Positions 1-11,167 of a DNA stretch of 64,000 nucleotides are shown piece after piece. The stretch comes from Symsagittifera roscoffensis (lineage: Eukaryota; Xenacoelomorpha; Acoela; Convolutidae), in contig NC_087063.1 of assembly GCF_963678635.1 (NCBI RefSeq), forward strand, positions 36,246,540 through 36,310,539, given 5' to 3'. The notes below the pieces were generated by a model. The model searched no databases and was not told where the DNA came from. It saw only the letters and a list, made by a program, of their open reading frames with translations. The position numbers and the translations under genes are program-made. Positions within the stretch are counted from its first letter, which is position 1. Every line of letters starts with the position of its first letter.

Positions 1-2662
1 TATTGACATGATTTCCTCAAAGTCGACATTATTCGAGATAATGTTTTAAGGTTTAATTTTTTGCAATTACAATTTTTTTTCGAATTAGTGGTTTTCATCT
101 CATTTTCTGTTCGAAAGCATAGAATGCTCAGTTTGTGTTGTATCGCAAGGGGCGGCCGGAAGCTCCGCTTCGCTTCTGTTTTTATGAAAAAATTTCTGCA
201 TATGATTTAAAGATTAATAATAGAAATTGTAGGACGTTTTATATGCATTCAACGTTGTGCTTTTTTATAGCCCCTACAATGGTTTGTTTCAAAATCGGTA
301 AGTTAGTGAGTCATTGGAAAAGGTGCTGCATTTGTAATGCTTATACGTTTCAGTATCACCATTTTTGCGTTTTGGCTATTCAGAGTCACATATTACGAGC
401 TGAGATTTAAAAGTTTTAATGTATCTTTAGTTTACTTTAGTTTGGCTCCATATGAAAATGGACTCAACTGCAACCCCAACTGATTTTAAAACATTTATAT
501 AATTACATAAACAATTCATTCATAAAAAGTAATTGGTATTTGATTTCCAAGCCCGCTCGAAAGAAAATGATATCAAACTGTTCGTGTCAGGGCGAAGCCC
601 TGAATACCCCGACTGCCTTTTAAATTCAATGGAGTAGTGTTCGTTTAAACAAATTTACGAATTTTACGAAAAATGATCACAAATGAAACATCTTATTAAA
701 TTTGAGGCAAGGATAACCACAATTTCGGCTGATATAAAACAAATATATCAACCATTGCTTATAAAAAAAGTCGAAATTTGTCTGGAGAAAATACATATCG
801 AGCAAAAATATTCCGTCGTTTTCTTCGAAAGTCGGAACAATAAGTGAATTCGCGGTTTGATTTTTGGCGATATGACTTTCATATTTTGCCGTTTGACTTT
901 TGATTTGGCATTCAACTTTATTTCTGAGTGTAATTCAAAATAAGTAATTTGATGAAAAGAAGGAAAATTACGCTCGCCCATATTCGAACTGCAAATGGCG
1001 CGCGAAAAATCATAATGTTTTTTACTCGGAAGTACATTTTTACGCTTGCGATTAGCAAGCGTTATCAAATCGGAATATAAACTTCTTTTTTTTCGGTTTA
1101 ACAACTTGTTTCACAGAGTCACTTGGTCTCGTTTCATAATGAATTCAAATTTTTAAGCGTCTCCGGCATATATAGTATCTCCGCCAATGTATCTAATAGA
1201 AAAGATCTTTGAAATTGAACGAGTTTTCAGTGATATAAGAATTATTTGAAGTTGACGTTGAAAAATGTTCAGAAAAATCTTTCGTTACCTTCGTTAGCAC
1301 TTTTAATTGACACAATTCCTTCTGTCTGTCGGCGATAATTTCAGCTATTGATGTAGTGCTGAAAACTTTATTGCATTTGAAGTTTTGATATAAAGCAATG
1401 GTTGCAAATTGGTACTTGCAGATGCAAGATATACAATAAAAAATGGATATTTATGCGCAAACAAATCATACGCATATGAGTCTCATACGCGCAGCATGTT
1501 TTTCTAAGTGCTTCGTATAATACATTGTTTGCACAAGCGAGCTTCACTTTTAATGCGAGTCAGTACTTTCACTTGTTAGAACCAATTTTTGGCGTTTTTT
1601 CGTTTGTTTTTGCGAAGTGCGGCTTTGTCTCTATGTTATAAATATAGCTATTTTATGCTATAAAAAAAACTTTTTTAAATTAAAACTGATTTAGGTTTTT
1701 TTTAATTTTCGCAGAGTTTTGGCAAATGCCTGCTTCTCAAATGCCTGCTTCTTTTAATATATATATTTGAAATTGGCATGAAAACGCTTTTGGGGCAAGT
1801 TGAAAAGATAGTTTTGGTGTTAATTTGCACAAAGTTTTTGGTTGTGCGTTTGTTTTGTATATTATTTTTTGTTTTTGCGTTTCACTATGACATTTTTTCC
1901 TTCAAGCTGATTTTGCTGCTTGACTGTTTGACTTCCGGTTTCTATTGCAGCTTGCTTAGCAATTTCATTCTTCAGTAAGTTTTAAATTCTGCTTCCCAAC
2001 ATCGGAAGTGGTTTCTGAGGCTCCCAATGAAATAATGAATTGGCGGTTATTTTTATCTATGGCAATTCTACAAGTTTCTTGTCAATGAAAGTTTTGCGGT
2101 AATATAACTAATTTCATGATAATATTTGAAAAAAATCAACTAATTCATTTGCTTTGAATTCTGGAAGCCCATTATCGCTTTTTAGCTGTCTGGTGGAGAT
2201 ATTTTTAATTTTTGTTTTGTTCATCTGCACAAAAGTTCCCGTCCTTTCTCGAGCAACTGTTTTTACAAAAATTGATTGTTTCTTGCTTGAAAATTATTTT
2301 AAAGCATGTAAATCATGTAACGGTAAACTTGTCTGAGTTGTATGAGAAAAGTATTCGATATTTTGTCTCCAGATAAAAAAATGAATGGTTTGCGCTAGTA
2401 TTCCATTGGGCGGCGTCTGAAAAATGATTTTTTTTTTTCGTTTCTGTTCATTTAACCCATTTTTTCGTTCCTTGTTGTTGATTTATGAAGGCTACGAAAA
2501 GGTTGTTAAATAATACTCTTTTTCATTTATCATAGAGTTTCTGGTGAAATCGATAGGGACTAACATAGTTCTGCGAACCAACTTGGGGTTAAGTGTTCAG
2601 TAGATGGTTGATGTAGTAGCTCATAACTGATTGTGGTGTGAAAAAAGTGGCGTGTGTTTCAG
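1..2662. other. AT-rich noncoding DNA with repeat fragments
   Basis: No convincing coding exon is visible here; the open frames are short, AT-rich and low in complexity. About 575-830 matches a dispersed repeat found again near 15.7, 17.3, 21.9 and 26.7 kb (GGGCGAAGCCC core followed by CCGACTGCCTTTTAAA, then a GTCGAAATTTGTCTG module). About 1045-1160 matches another dispersed module (GCGATTAGCAAGCGTTATCAAA to CATAATGAATTCAAATTT) seen again near 4790-4900 and, inverted, near 33840-33950. About 1610-1637 resembles the 3' end of the SINE family described below. If the gene with exons at 2663 and 3412 extends upstream, its earlier exons were not found. Confidence 0.5.
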
Positions 2663-3692
2663 CCTTTTTGTCTGGAAACGTGAATTCGGGCAGTGCTCCC
2701 AATCTGAGCTCAATATACCAAGAGAAAATGAGGAGAGAGAACATGCTGCCCACGGGTAAGGATTAAACCATACATGCACAACACAAACTATGGAAAAGAC
2801 GTGGTTTGATGTAAAAAAAAAACATGCAAACATTTAACATTTCATATTAACCGAACTAATTCAAAAGAGCAATCTGCCAGTTGTTTACTGCCCGAGATAA
2901 AATCTGCCTGAAAAATTAGCTTTTTAATGCAATTTTTTTTTTGAAATAAACTATTTGCTTTTGTTAATTAATTTTGTCTGTCCGAGTTGTTGTAGCTCTG
3001 TATATATAGTTTCCGAGTTTCTCATTGAAAAATTGACAGAATGAAAAGGGAAAAGATTTGGTTAAAAAGTTGGAAAGTAGGTTGGAAAGAAATTGGAGAA
3101 ATTGGAAAGAGAAATCGCCAATTCTGAACAATTTTTGCATGCAAATTTAATTTTAGTTGACCTTGAGACACTTTTCTTCTGAAAAAAGCAGCTTTTGCCT
3201 GCAAAATTGGCTCAAATAGATGATTTTTAAAATTAATATTGTCTGCAACTCTACGTGAAAACTCTCAGAGACATGAGTTTCAGCAAAAAGAGGTTAATTC
3301 GATTGAAGTATAGGTTTACGAGTGTTTCAAAGTTCGCTCATCTGTCGATTGTTTAAGCGAATTAGTCTAAGTAAATGTATTTAGCCATTTTTTATTGAAC
3401 GCCTGTTTCAGCAATAATAACTTCCAAGCTACTCAAAGACTTCTGCCCCGTGGAAGTTCTACACAATAATCTCAACGTTGGTCAGCTAGAGAGGTTTCTT
3501 GACCACGTGACTGAAAATAGAGAGGGAGTGAAGACGCCGCCCATGTTCCCCCACTCACAAGTGGGTATCGTAGCAGGGGGCAGGTCAGAGACGATAATCG
3601 AAGAAACGGACTCTAAAATTAGAGAGTTCTGTGGCGGGGAACACGAAGAAACCACGAAAGTAAATCCAAGTCCCCTGCCCAAATTAAACTGA
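2663..3692 (+). CDS. 3' part of an unrecognised spliced gene (two exons)
   Basis: Two exons are inferred. The first is 2663-2755 (acceptor TGTTTCAG, donor GGTAAG) and the second is 3412-3692 (acceptor CTGTTTCAG, ending in TGA). The first ends with one nucleotide of a split codon and the second begins with the other two, so the frame is kept across the junction. The first exon reads FLSGNVNSGSAPNLSSIYQE then KMRRENMLPT. After the split Ala codon the second exon reads IITSKLLKDFCP, followed by 80 more residues ending PSPLPKLN. The peptide is hydrophilic, rich in Glu/Asn/Ser, with no membrane segment or domain I recognise. The GC content is clearly above that of the flanking introns, and the phase match supports a real gene. 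Earlier exons would lie upstream and were not found. Function is unknown. Confidence 0.6.
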
Positions 3693-3699
3693 TCTATGG

Positions 3700-5600
3700 G
3701 AAATTAGTTGTCAAATTTGTATTCTGTTTCGTATCAAATTATGAATTAACTTTATTTTGCGAATATTCAGCTTAAAAGTTATTTCAAAAAGATTATTTAC
3801 AATGTTCTGAAGGCAGTTTAGGTATTTTTAATTTTGACAGAACTGTCCGTCCCGTTATAAACTTTACAGAAACATCTGTTTGATCAAAGTTATGTCTAGC
3901 TTCAAATGGACATATATACATAAGATTTTTGAAGTATTTATAAAGAAGTGAGCTCCAACTCCTTAAGCTTGAGTGGTTTTTAAGTCCTACTGAAGTTACT
4001 TATTTGGCTTTTTTGCTTTTATCAGTTTTTTTTAAAGGGAAAAGTCCAAGTTTTTCACGCTCAAATTACATTTGCTGTTTGATTTTATCTCGATTGAATG
4101 AATTCAGATTAGTTTGGTTACAAGCAAAGCTTGTGTTATAGTATGAACTATATATTTTTTCCAACCTAAGTCGCAAATACTGTTGTTGCGACGCAAATAT
4201 TGTTGCCAAGCAAATATTGTTGCGACGCAATGTGTTCATTTTTAAAGTGTTCATTTTGATCAATAACCAGCTATTAAGTACAGCCAATGCTAAGGATATT
4301 AACTCAGACTATTATTTTACAAATAGCACTTTAGCTTCAAGGTATCATGGATCTCTAGCGTAGAAGTAGGCAAGGAGAACCGCAACAAAATAAGTGTTGG
4401 AACCTGGGAAAGGTAGGATATTTTAAATGAACTTAATTAACTGGCTCTGCTAATGCGTCATAATTGACATGCGTCACTTAGCAATTATGTAGACTTTTTC
4501 GTATACTAGTTGAAATACGTCCGCTCAATAAATTGAGGCATGTTAGTTGATAAATTTCTTTTTTTAAATTGACTTGTACTGCTAATGCGACATATAATTG
4601 GCATGCGTCACTTAGCAATTATGTAGACTCATAAATGGCGTGCGTCACTTAAGAAGTTTCGTAGACTCGAAGTTTTATTCATTCAGTTTTTTGGAGTAGC
4701 GTTATTGGTCATATTTTTGCTTGTGTATGCGAAGTGCAGCTTCGCATGTGTAAATTTTGTTTTAGTTTTGAAAGTGGATGGTTACACTTGCGATTAGCAA
4801 GCGTTATCAAACTGGAATACAGACTTTTTGGGGTTAACAACTTGTTTAACAGAATGAATTGAATCGTTTGGATCTTGGCTCATAATGAATTCAAATTTTT
4901 ATGCTTTCTCGGCCAACTTAATCTGGAGGTAACGAATATGCCTGGGACAGCAAAGGTCCTGGTTTTGAATCTGACCAGGACCAGTTTTTTTTTCAAATGG
5001 GAAGTATTCCGTTTCAAATGAAATTATTTGTCTGTTGTCGGCTTAGTTGTCACATCTTGGAATCTTTTTTTTTTGCTGCGCGGTTTTTCCTTAAATGTTT
5101 CTTTTTATTGTTTATTTTACTCCTACAATTAGTTTAATTTTGCTGACGTTGACTTCCTTTTTCGTTCTTAAATTCTTTGCTAAAAAAAACATTCCTCGGC
5201 ACAAATAATTTTGGCCTGTTTTTAATCGGCTTAAGGACTTAATTTTGGGTGGTTTATGGGAAAAAAATTTAACCACTTTCCTCGGCCCTTTTCAAGTTGG
5301 TCGTATAGTTTCCAATCAGTTCGTTGATTTTTTTTTCATTATGGACCAACCAAGTCCAAATTTATTGGAAAAGTTTTACTGTTTCTCAGAACTGATTTTC
5401 AAAAAGGGGTATCAAGTAAAACACCGCCAACTACCCTGTGTGATTTTATTCTCCCCTAGAGTCTCTATTTACCTGAACTTTCTGTCTGCAGCCTTCAAAA
5501 AAAAACTTGTGATATATTGATTTTTTTCTCTACTTTTAACACCAGTAATTATGGCCCTCGTATTAGTCAAACTGTTGTTTTTTTTTACCGCTTTTTGAAC
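3700..5600. other. Noncoding DNA with short tandem motifs
   Basis: No gene is seen. At 4449-4495 and 4572-4629 a unit running from GCTAATGCG to CAATTATGTAGACT occurs twice, and a partial third copy follows to about 4670. At 4160-4230 the motif TTGTTGCGACGCAAATA recurs. At 4789-4900 there is a copy of the GCGATTAGCAAGCGTTATCAAA dispersed module. At about 4905-4985 a tRNA-like stretch ends in GGTTTTGAATCTGACCAGG and then poly-T; it may be a SINE head but cannot be folded convincingly by eye. An open frame at 5245-5520 has AT-rich composition and no recognisable domain, so it is not called. Confidence 0.5.
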
Positions 5601-5629
5601 CTTTTGGCTTTGCTCAAAACTAGCCGCTC

Positions 5630-6165
5630 AATATTGATACTGTGGGTTCAATGGAAATAACAGGTAGTGGGAAGCTCCCCTGCATAAGCGTCGACTCAAA
5701 AATCTTATTACCTAAGTTATCGGCCTCGGAAAAGTCAAATTTAATTTTTTGACCATTTTTTAAATTTTTTGAATATTCTCGAAAACTACCCTGCCATATC
5801 TGAGATTTTGAGTTCGATTCAGGGAACGAGTTCTGAGAAGTGCATTTGCTTTTGCGACTTCTCCGAAACTTTTCTGACACCAAATTTATGGTCCTCGAAA
5901 AAGTCAAAAACTTGATTTTTTGATCTTTTAAGTTTTTGGCTTCTCTCGAGAATTAACCTCCCAAGTCTGGGATTTTAGGTTCAATCGAAATTACAGATTG
6001 AGTGAATCGTTTCTGCAAAAACAGCTAAGACATATTTTTTACATTAAGTTATGATTCTCGGAAATGTCAAGTTTTGATTTCTTGAACGTTTCTAGACCTT
6101 TCTCATTAATAAGCATGCCAAATCTGGTATCATAGATTACATTAAAAAAATAGGATTTTCAAATC
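5630..6165 (-). repeat. Degenerate ~166-bp tandem monomers
   Basis: Three diverged monomers are visible. The anchor (CCTCGGAAAAGTCAA or a variant, followed by TTTTTTGACC-like text) occurs near 5724, 5892 and 6056, spacings of 168 and 164 bp. Each monomer also carries a TCTGAGATTTTGAGTTCGA-like segment. Read on the minus strand, the monomer resembles blocks near 30.7, 31.9-32.4, 32.8-33.0, 37.8-38.1 and 41.75-42.56 kb, where the reading is TCTCAGRTTTGG ... GTTTTCGAGAAA ... GGTCAAAAAAT. No coding function is evident. Confidence 0.6.
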
Positions 6166-6190
6166 TCTCTCTATAACTGGTTTTGCTTAA

Positions 6191-6385
6191 ACATCCGTGG
6201 CTGATTTGTTAGTGCGTGAGACTCAAAGTTGCAACGTCGCAGAATCGAATCCTACGCGTAATCCAGTTTTTGCTAATTCGAGGCTTATTTCTAAATTTTC
6301 TTACTTCAATTGATAGAGCTGATTTTTGGCCGTGTTCTCGCAATTGTTTGCAAAGCGCAGCTTCGCCTCTGTGTAAATATGTTAT
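6191..6385 (+). repeat. tRNA-derived SINE copy
   Basis: The tRNA-like head has box A TGGCTGATTTG near 6199 and box B GAATCGAATCC near 6241. The body contains ATTCGAGGC and GAGCTGATTTTTGG, and the conserved 3' end reads GCGCAGCTTCGCCTCTGTGT near 6356. Several related copies lie in this window. The pol III box A/box B layout with a common non-tRNA body is typical of SINEs. It is not a functional tRNA gene. Confidence 0.75.
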
Positions 6386-6549
6386 TTTTGAAACAGGTTA
6401 TGAATTTGCACTCACTTATGCCTTTTTTAGGCTGTTTCATTTTTAATTAGAGCTCAGCTTAAAAAATGGCCTTGGGTAAAAGCTTAATTTGAGCTAAGCT
6501 TGAGAAATGGCCTTGGGTGAAAGGCTCAATAAATGTTCAGTCTATTTAT

Positions 6550-6870
6550 AGCTAGTGTATTAGAACGAACCTTCTTTTTTCCAATCTTAGTAGCTTATGG
6601 TGCGGCACCCCAATAATTGTGGGGAACCTTTACAGCCTTTTGATAGCATGTGCTTTGACATTCGAAGAGTAATAAAATATCACGCTTGATGCATTTTTAA
6701 TTCATCAAATGAACAAAGCTATTTGTTTCAAACATCATCACAATAAAAAAAATCGATTTCAGAAACTATATTGAGTTTCTGAAATCGATTTTTTTTATTG
6801 CGATGATGTTTGAAACAAATAGCTTTTTATAATTCATTCTTTATACAGAATGTGGTTTTATGCTTTGCAA
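6550..6870 (+). repeat. Longer repeat unit upstream of the SINE head
   Basis: This segment, from GCTAGTGTATTAGAACGAAC onward, matches the reverse complement of about 43380-43710 (same order of GAACCTTCTTTTTT, TTACAGC, TTCATCAAATGAAC and GTTAGTGTGGATGC blocks). Diverged versions lie near 9925-10060 and 55930-56050 (inverted). The tRNA-like SINE therefore travels as, or has landed repeatedly in, a composite unit of roughly 650 bp. It contains the palindrome annotated separately. Confidence 0.55.
6715..6826. repeat. Near-perfect palindrome, 53-bp arms, 6-bp loop
   Basis: The arms 6715-6767 and 6774-6826 are reverse complements with one mismatch (CAC against CGC), separated by ATATTG. The related inverted copy near 43490-43560 carries only one arm, so the second arm here looks like a recent inverted duplication. 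Single-stranded DNA or RNA would form a long hairpin. Confidence 0.9.
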
Positions 6871-7694
6871 TTTGTTACATGCTAAGTTAGTGTGGATGCC
6901 TTCAGTTTGTTACATTCCAAATTATTAATTGCAAAATTGAGTCTATTTGTATTTGGTGCTGACTCGAACTGACAATCTATTAGCATATGTAGCTGCGTTT
7001 TTGGAGATTTTAAGCATCCGTGGCTGAGCGGTTAGTGCGTGAGACTCGAATTTGCTGGTCGCAGATTCGAATGCGATATGTAGCCGAATTTTGGCTAATT
7101 CGAGGCTGTTTTCCGCTTTCTCTTATTTCAATTAATAGAGCTGCTTTTTGGTCGTGTTTTCTCAAGTGTCTGCGAAGCGCAGCTTCGACTCAGCGTAGAA
7201 ACTTGAATTCCTAAGTTTTGCAACTCAATATAACTCGACATTTGTTTAAAATGAACTATTTATAAATATTTTGGCTTTGTGATTTGTTACATGCTAAGTT
7301 AGTGTGGATGCCTTCAGTTTGTTACATTCCAAATTATTAATTGCAAAATTGAGTCTATTTGTATTTGGTGCTGACTCGAACTGACAATCTATTAGCATAT
7401 GTAGCTGCGTTTTTGGAGATTTTAAGCATCCGTGGCTGAGCGGTTAGTGCGTGAGACTCGAATTTGCTGGTCGCAGATTCGAATGCGATATGTAGCCGAA
7501 TTTTGGCTAATTCGAGGCTGTTTTCCGCTTTCTCTTATTTCAATTAATAGAGCTGCTTTTTGGTCGTGTTTTCTCAAGTGTCTGCGAAGCGCAGCTTCGA
7601 CTCAGCGTAGAAACTTGAATTCATAAGTTTTGTCACTCAATATAACTCGAAATTTGTTTAAAATGAACTATTTATAAATATTTTGGCTTTGTGA
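6871..7694 (+). repeat. 412-bp tandem duplication carrying two SINE copies
   Basis: The units at about 6871-7282 and 7283-7694 differ at only a few positions (for example CCTAAGTTTTGCAACTC against CATAAGTTTTGTCACTC). Each contains the block GTTACATGCTAAGTTAGTG and then a tRNA-derived SINE. Box A is TGGCTGAGCGG (7021 and 7433), box B is GATTCGAATGC, and the 3' end is GCGAAGCGCAGCTTCGACTC. The 64-residue open frames at 7020-7214 and 7432-7626 are identical but are a by-product of the SINE, not genes. Confidence 0.9.
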
Positions 7695-8005
7695 TTTCCA
7701 GCTTATTGCATGCAAAGTTAGTGTGGAGGCCTTCAGTTTGTAATATTCCAAGTCGGATTGGAAATTTCGTAGCATATTTAGCTGCTTAGTGTGTGACTAG
7801 TTTTTTCCCGATAGTTCAGCGTCCGTGGCTGAGAGGGCAGGACGTGAAAATCTAAATCTCGAAGTCACAGATTATAGTCCGTTTGGTAGCAAAGCTTAAC
7901 TCATTCGAGGCTTGTTTCCACTTTTTAAGTTGACTTCACGAAATTGCTTTTTTCCGTGTTCATGCTAGTGTTTGCGAAGCACAGCTCTGCCTCTGTGTAA
8001 AGTGA
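7695..8005 (+). repeat. Third, diverged SINE-bearing unit
   Basis: It continues the tandem array with lower identity: GCATGCAAAGTTAGTGTGGA, then a tRNA-like head GTCCGTGGCTGAGAGGGCAG near 7810, ATTCGAGGCTTG, and the 3' end GCGAAGCACAGCTCTGCCTC near 7975. Box B is degraded. It is an older copy than the two units before it. Confidence 0.7.
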
Positions 8006-10060
8006 TGTATTTGTTCTTTGAAGCACAAGTTTTTTTGCAAGGTCTGACCCATATGATATTCGACTTCCTGTTGAAGAAAAGAGGCAATTACGTTCTTTGT
8101 TAAACAATGCTAAGTTGAGTTGAAACAGAAATTTTTTAAAGCTTCGAAAGTGGTTAGTCGATACACGTAGCTCAGCTTCTTTAGTAAGCCGCGATGATTT
8201 ATTTCAGTAAAAGTCTTAAATTTTTTCCGGCCCAAATTTACTTTATCGAGGTTTTTTTTTAAATTCTTAGCAAGTTCATTTCAGTTTCTTTGTTAAATGA
8301 AAGACAAACTCCACTATCGAACAGCGGAAGTTTAAAAGTCATTAAGCAAAAAACATGATTGTCATCTAATTTCAAAACTGGAATTTAAATATCGGATTTC
8401 CCAGCGAAACAAAAAATTTTACTTGTTGATCCATTTTTCTGCAAAAAAGTGTCAATCATAAGTTAATCTAGAAGTTCAAAGAGTGAGAATGACATTTTTT
8501 TTTTCATCGAAAATTCGAAAAATAAGATTTTTTCAAATAACGAGTCTATTGTTTCTGTATAATTGCGTTCATTTACTCTCTATTTTGTAGTTACAAGGAG
8601 GGGACTGAATTGGACAATGAGCTATAAAAATAAGTTAATACTAAGTAAAATCCTGAAGAAATCCTCAAAAAGCTAGCTTTGAAGCTCAGTTTCAATTTTC
8701 CACTATCAAAAACTAATCTGAAAAACTTTGCAAAACAAAGGATTTTTTTGAATTCAGTTCTCGAGCAACAGGATTTAAATAGGATAATCCACTTCAACCC
8801 CTACGAGCTTCTTTTGACTAGTGGCGAAATTGGGCCGAAAACTGGAAGCTAATTCATTGTTCAGCTTCCAGTTTTCGGCGCAATTCAAAAAATTTTGAAG
8901 AGATGTGGTTGTTATTAAAAATTGGAAAAATAGAGAAAAAGCCAACATTTGTTTTGCTTCCTTGAAAGAATTATTAATCTTTCAACTGTCCAGCTAACTT
9001 TTATTAAGACTTATGTCGCCATAGTTTCTAGAAAATTATCATTGTTTGATTTTTTTTCACTAGATTCAGGCGTTTTTAGTTTTTGTTAAAACTTTGTTGC
9101 GACTATTGAAAATGACGAGCTTTGTAATCGGGTGTGCTTATGTTTTTCTTTTCTTTTGTTTCCCATGCAAAATCAAATACTACAAATAATCATTGGGATA
9201 TCAGATTGTACCTATTTCATACGTGATTCCAACGACTATAATAAGTTTTAAAAAACTTACCCAGTGTCAAAATTAAATGAATCAAAATTTTTGACATTTA
9301 GTCTAAATTCGACTGAATGAAGCATGCAAGCATCAGGCGTATAATAAAAAGAAAAGCTTATTAATGCTCAATTTAAGCAGTGAAAAGTTAATTTCAATAA
9401 AAAAAATAGTTATAGTTGTTTTCAGCGCCATATTTTTTCTTAACTTATGAGTCTGAAATACAAATGTAAAATGTGTAAATTGTATTACAAAAGAGTAAGT
9501 TTATGTACCAGTCATATAAAAATTTATTTGTAATACATGCTACTCTAATGATTCAACTTTCAGGAGTTTAGTTAATGAGACTCACCTACCATTGTCAATC
9601 ATTATGCAACTTATGAAAAATTAAAGCAAAATTCAAAATATTGTTAAACTTTAAAAGCAAAAATTTCTCGAAAATCAAAAAACCGGAGAATGCAGTGCTC
9701 GAAAGCGAATAAAAACGAAATCTGAATTTTTTAAATTTCTTTTAAATCATTAGTTTTAACCAAATTTTGGCTCCCCTTCAAAAAAACTTCTGTAACTTTT
9801 TCTTAAAGCTTGCTCCAAATTGAGAAAAAACGCTTTTTAAGTTCCACGTTTGGTCTTTGTGCAATCTGGATAACTTATACAATCACTGATTCCTTATTAC
9901 ACTTATAGATTTTAAGCGCAGTGCATTAGAGCGAAGCTTCTTTTTTTTCTAATCTAACTAGCAAATAAAAGTGTTCAATAAAAGCGTTCATTTTAAAATT
10001 TATAGCATTGGAAATTTCATAACATCTGTTCGCTGCTTTATTTGCGGCTATTGCTTGTCA
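8006..10060. other. AT-rich noncoding DNA
   Basis: No gene is supported. One local inverted repeat is seen: GGCCGAAAACTGGAAGCT near 8832 and AGCTTCCAGTTTTCGGCG near 8862. About 9660-9850 holds faint copies of the ~166-bp monomer (CTCGAAAATC, TGTAACTTTTTCTTAAAGCT). About 9925-10060 is a diverged copy of the composite repeat preceding the SINE heads (GTGCATTAGAGCGAAGCTTC). Confidence 0.5.
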
Positions 10061-10067
10061 TTAGTTA

Positions 10068-10180
10068 AGCGTCCGTGTCTGAGTGGTTAGTGTGTTTTGC
10101 GTTTTGCACTTTATAGATCTGCTTTTTGTCGTGTTCTCGCTGGTGTTTTGCGGAGCACAGCGCGCCTCTATGTACAAAAG
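10068..10180 (+). repeat. Internally deleted SINE copy
   Basis: A tRNA-like head (AAGCGTCCGTGTCTGAGTGG) joins directly to the SINE 3' region (GATCTGCTTTTTGTCGTGTT, GCGGAGCACAGCGCGCCTC); box B and the body between them are missing. It is a short derivative of the family at 6.2-8.0 kb. Confidence 0.65.
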
Positions 10181-10341
10181 TTCAACTGAATATGTGCAAC
10201 CAATATACGTTTTCGGTTTTATCAAAATTTACGGTAGCTTTTTCGGTTTTATTTAGGTGGTTGAATTTTTTTGGTTTTTAAGCTGATTTAAAAAAAAAAA
10301 TTGTTCGTTTTTTAAAAAAATTGAGTAACTTTCTTGATACT

Positions 10342-10777
10342 CAGGGGCGGATCTAGGATTTTCTCGAGGGGGGGGGGGGGGGGTTGGGCGGATTTTCAAA
10401 AAAAATTCGAAAATTTTGACGACCTTTTTTTAGGTCGACCAAATTGATTGTTCTTTGTTCGAGCTCTCCCAAAGCACTGTTTTGCCCCTATTATGGCTAA
10501 ATTTTCTGCGCCGCAGGCAAATTTTTGAAAAAACAGTCAAAAAAGCCGTTTTTGGGCACTTTTTGAAAAATTTTGACAAAAAAATTGCGTTTTTTGTTGG
10601 CGCGCGCTCCCCTCAAGCTCAGGCGCCTTTAGAAAAATTTTAGGGTCGGTCGGCCAAAAATGAACTTCTGAAAAAGTATCAAAGGGGGGACCCTTTGGGT
10701 CGACAGGGGGTCGAATCCCTGAGGGGAAGGGCGTCCGACCCCCCCCCCCCCCCGCCCCCTCCCTAATTGCGCCCCTG
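10342..10777. mobile_element. hAT-like MITE, 436 bp, perfect 8-bp TSD
   Basis: The element starts CAGGGGCGGATCTAGG and ends in GCGCCCCTG, so its termini share CAGGGGCG as a terminal inverted repeat. It is bracketed by TTGATACT at 10334-10341 and 10778-10785, a perfect 8-bp target-site duplication as made by hAT transposases. A G run (about 10368-10383) and a C run (about 10739-10753) lie near the ends. There is no transposase reading frame, so it is non-autonomous. Diverged relatives occur at 14.66, 18.5 and 44.7 kb. Confidence 0.92.
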
Positions 10778-11167
10778 TTGATACTTAAGATTGGATGATT
10801 ATAAACAGCAAGAAATACAAAAACTGTAAACGTTCTCATCCATTTTCATGGCATCGGGGCATTCAGTTTAAACTAAAAAATTTTGAAAAGTGGTAATAGA
10901 AAATGTACAGTGAAAATTTTGGAAATTAGTTACCGTCATGTGTTGGGGAAGATTTTCCACCACCTGTCCAGCTATTGAATACCTTTGCATAGCTTGGCTT
11001 AGAAAGTAAAAGACCTATGTTAAAAAACTACTAAAGGTTTTTGTCTAACAAAAAGCACGTGCGTTTTTAATCATGATTTGTGCGCACGTTACGTTTTACA
11101 TGAAGCTTGATTTGCATTTAATTTGTTAGCTGCTCAATTTTTTTATTGGCGTTTTAGTTTTTAAAAT

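Noticed and set aside
7020-7626. Two identical 64-residue proteins
   Set aside because: They are translations of tandem SINE copies; box A and box B lie inside the frames, and the codon pattern is not protein-like.
10537-10839. 100-residue minus-strand frame with GGGGGRTPFPSG
   Set aside because: It is produced by the G/C runs of the hAT-like MITE.
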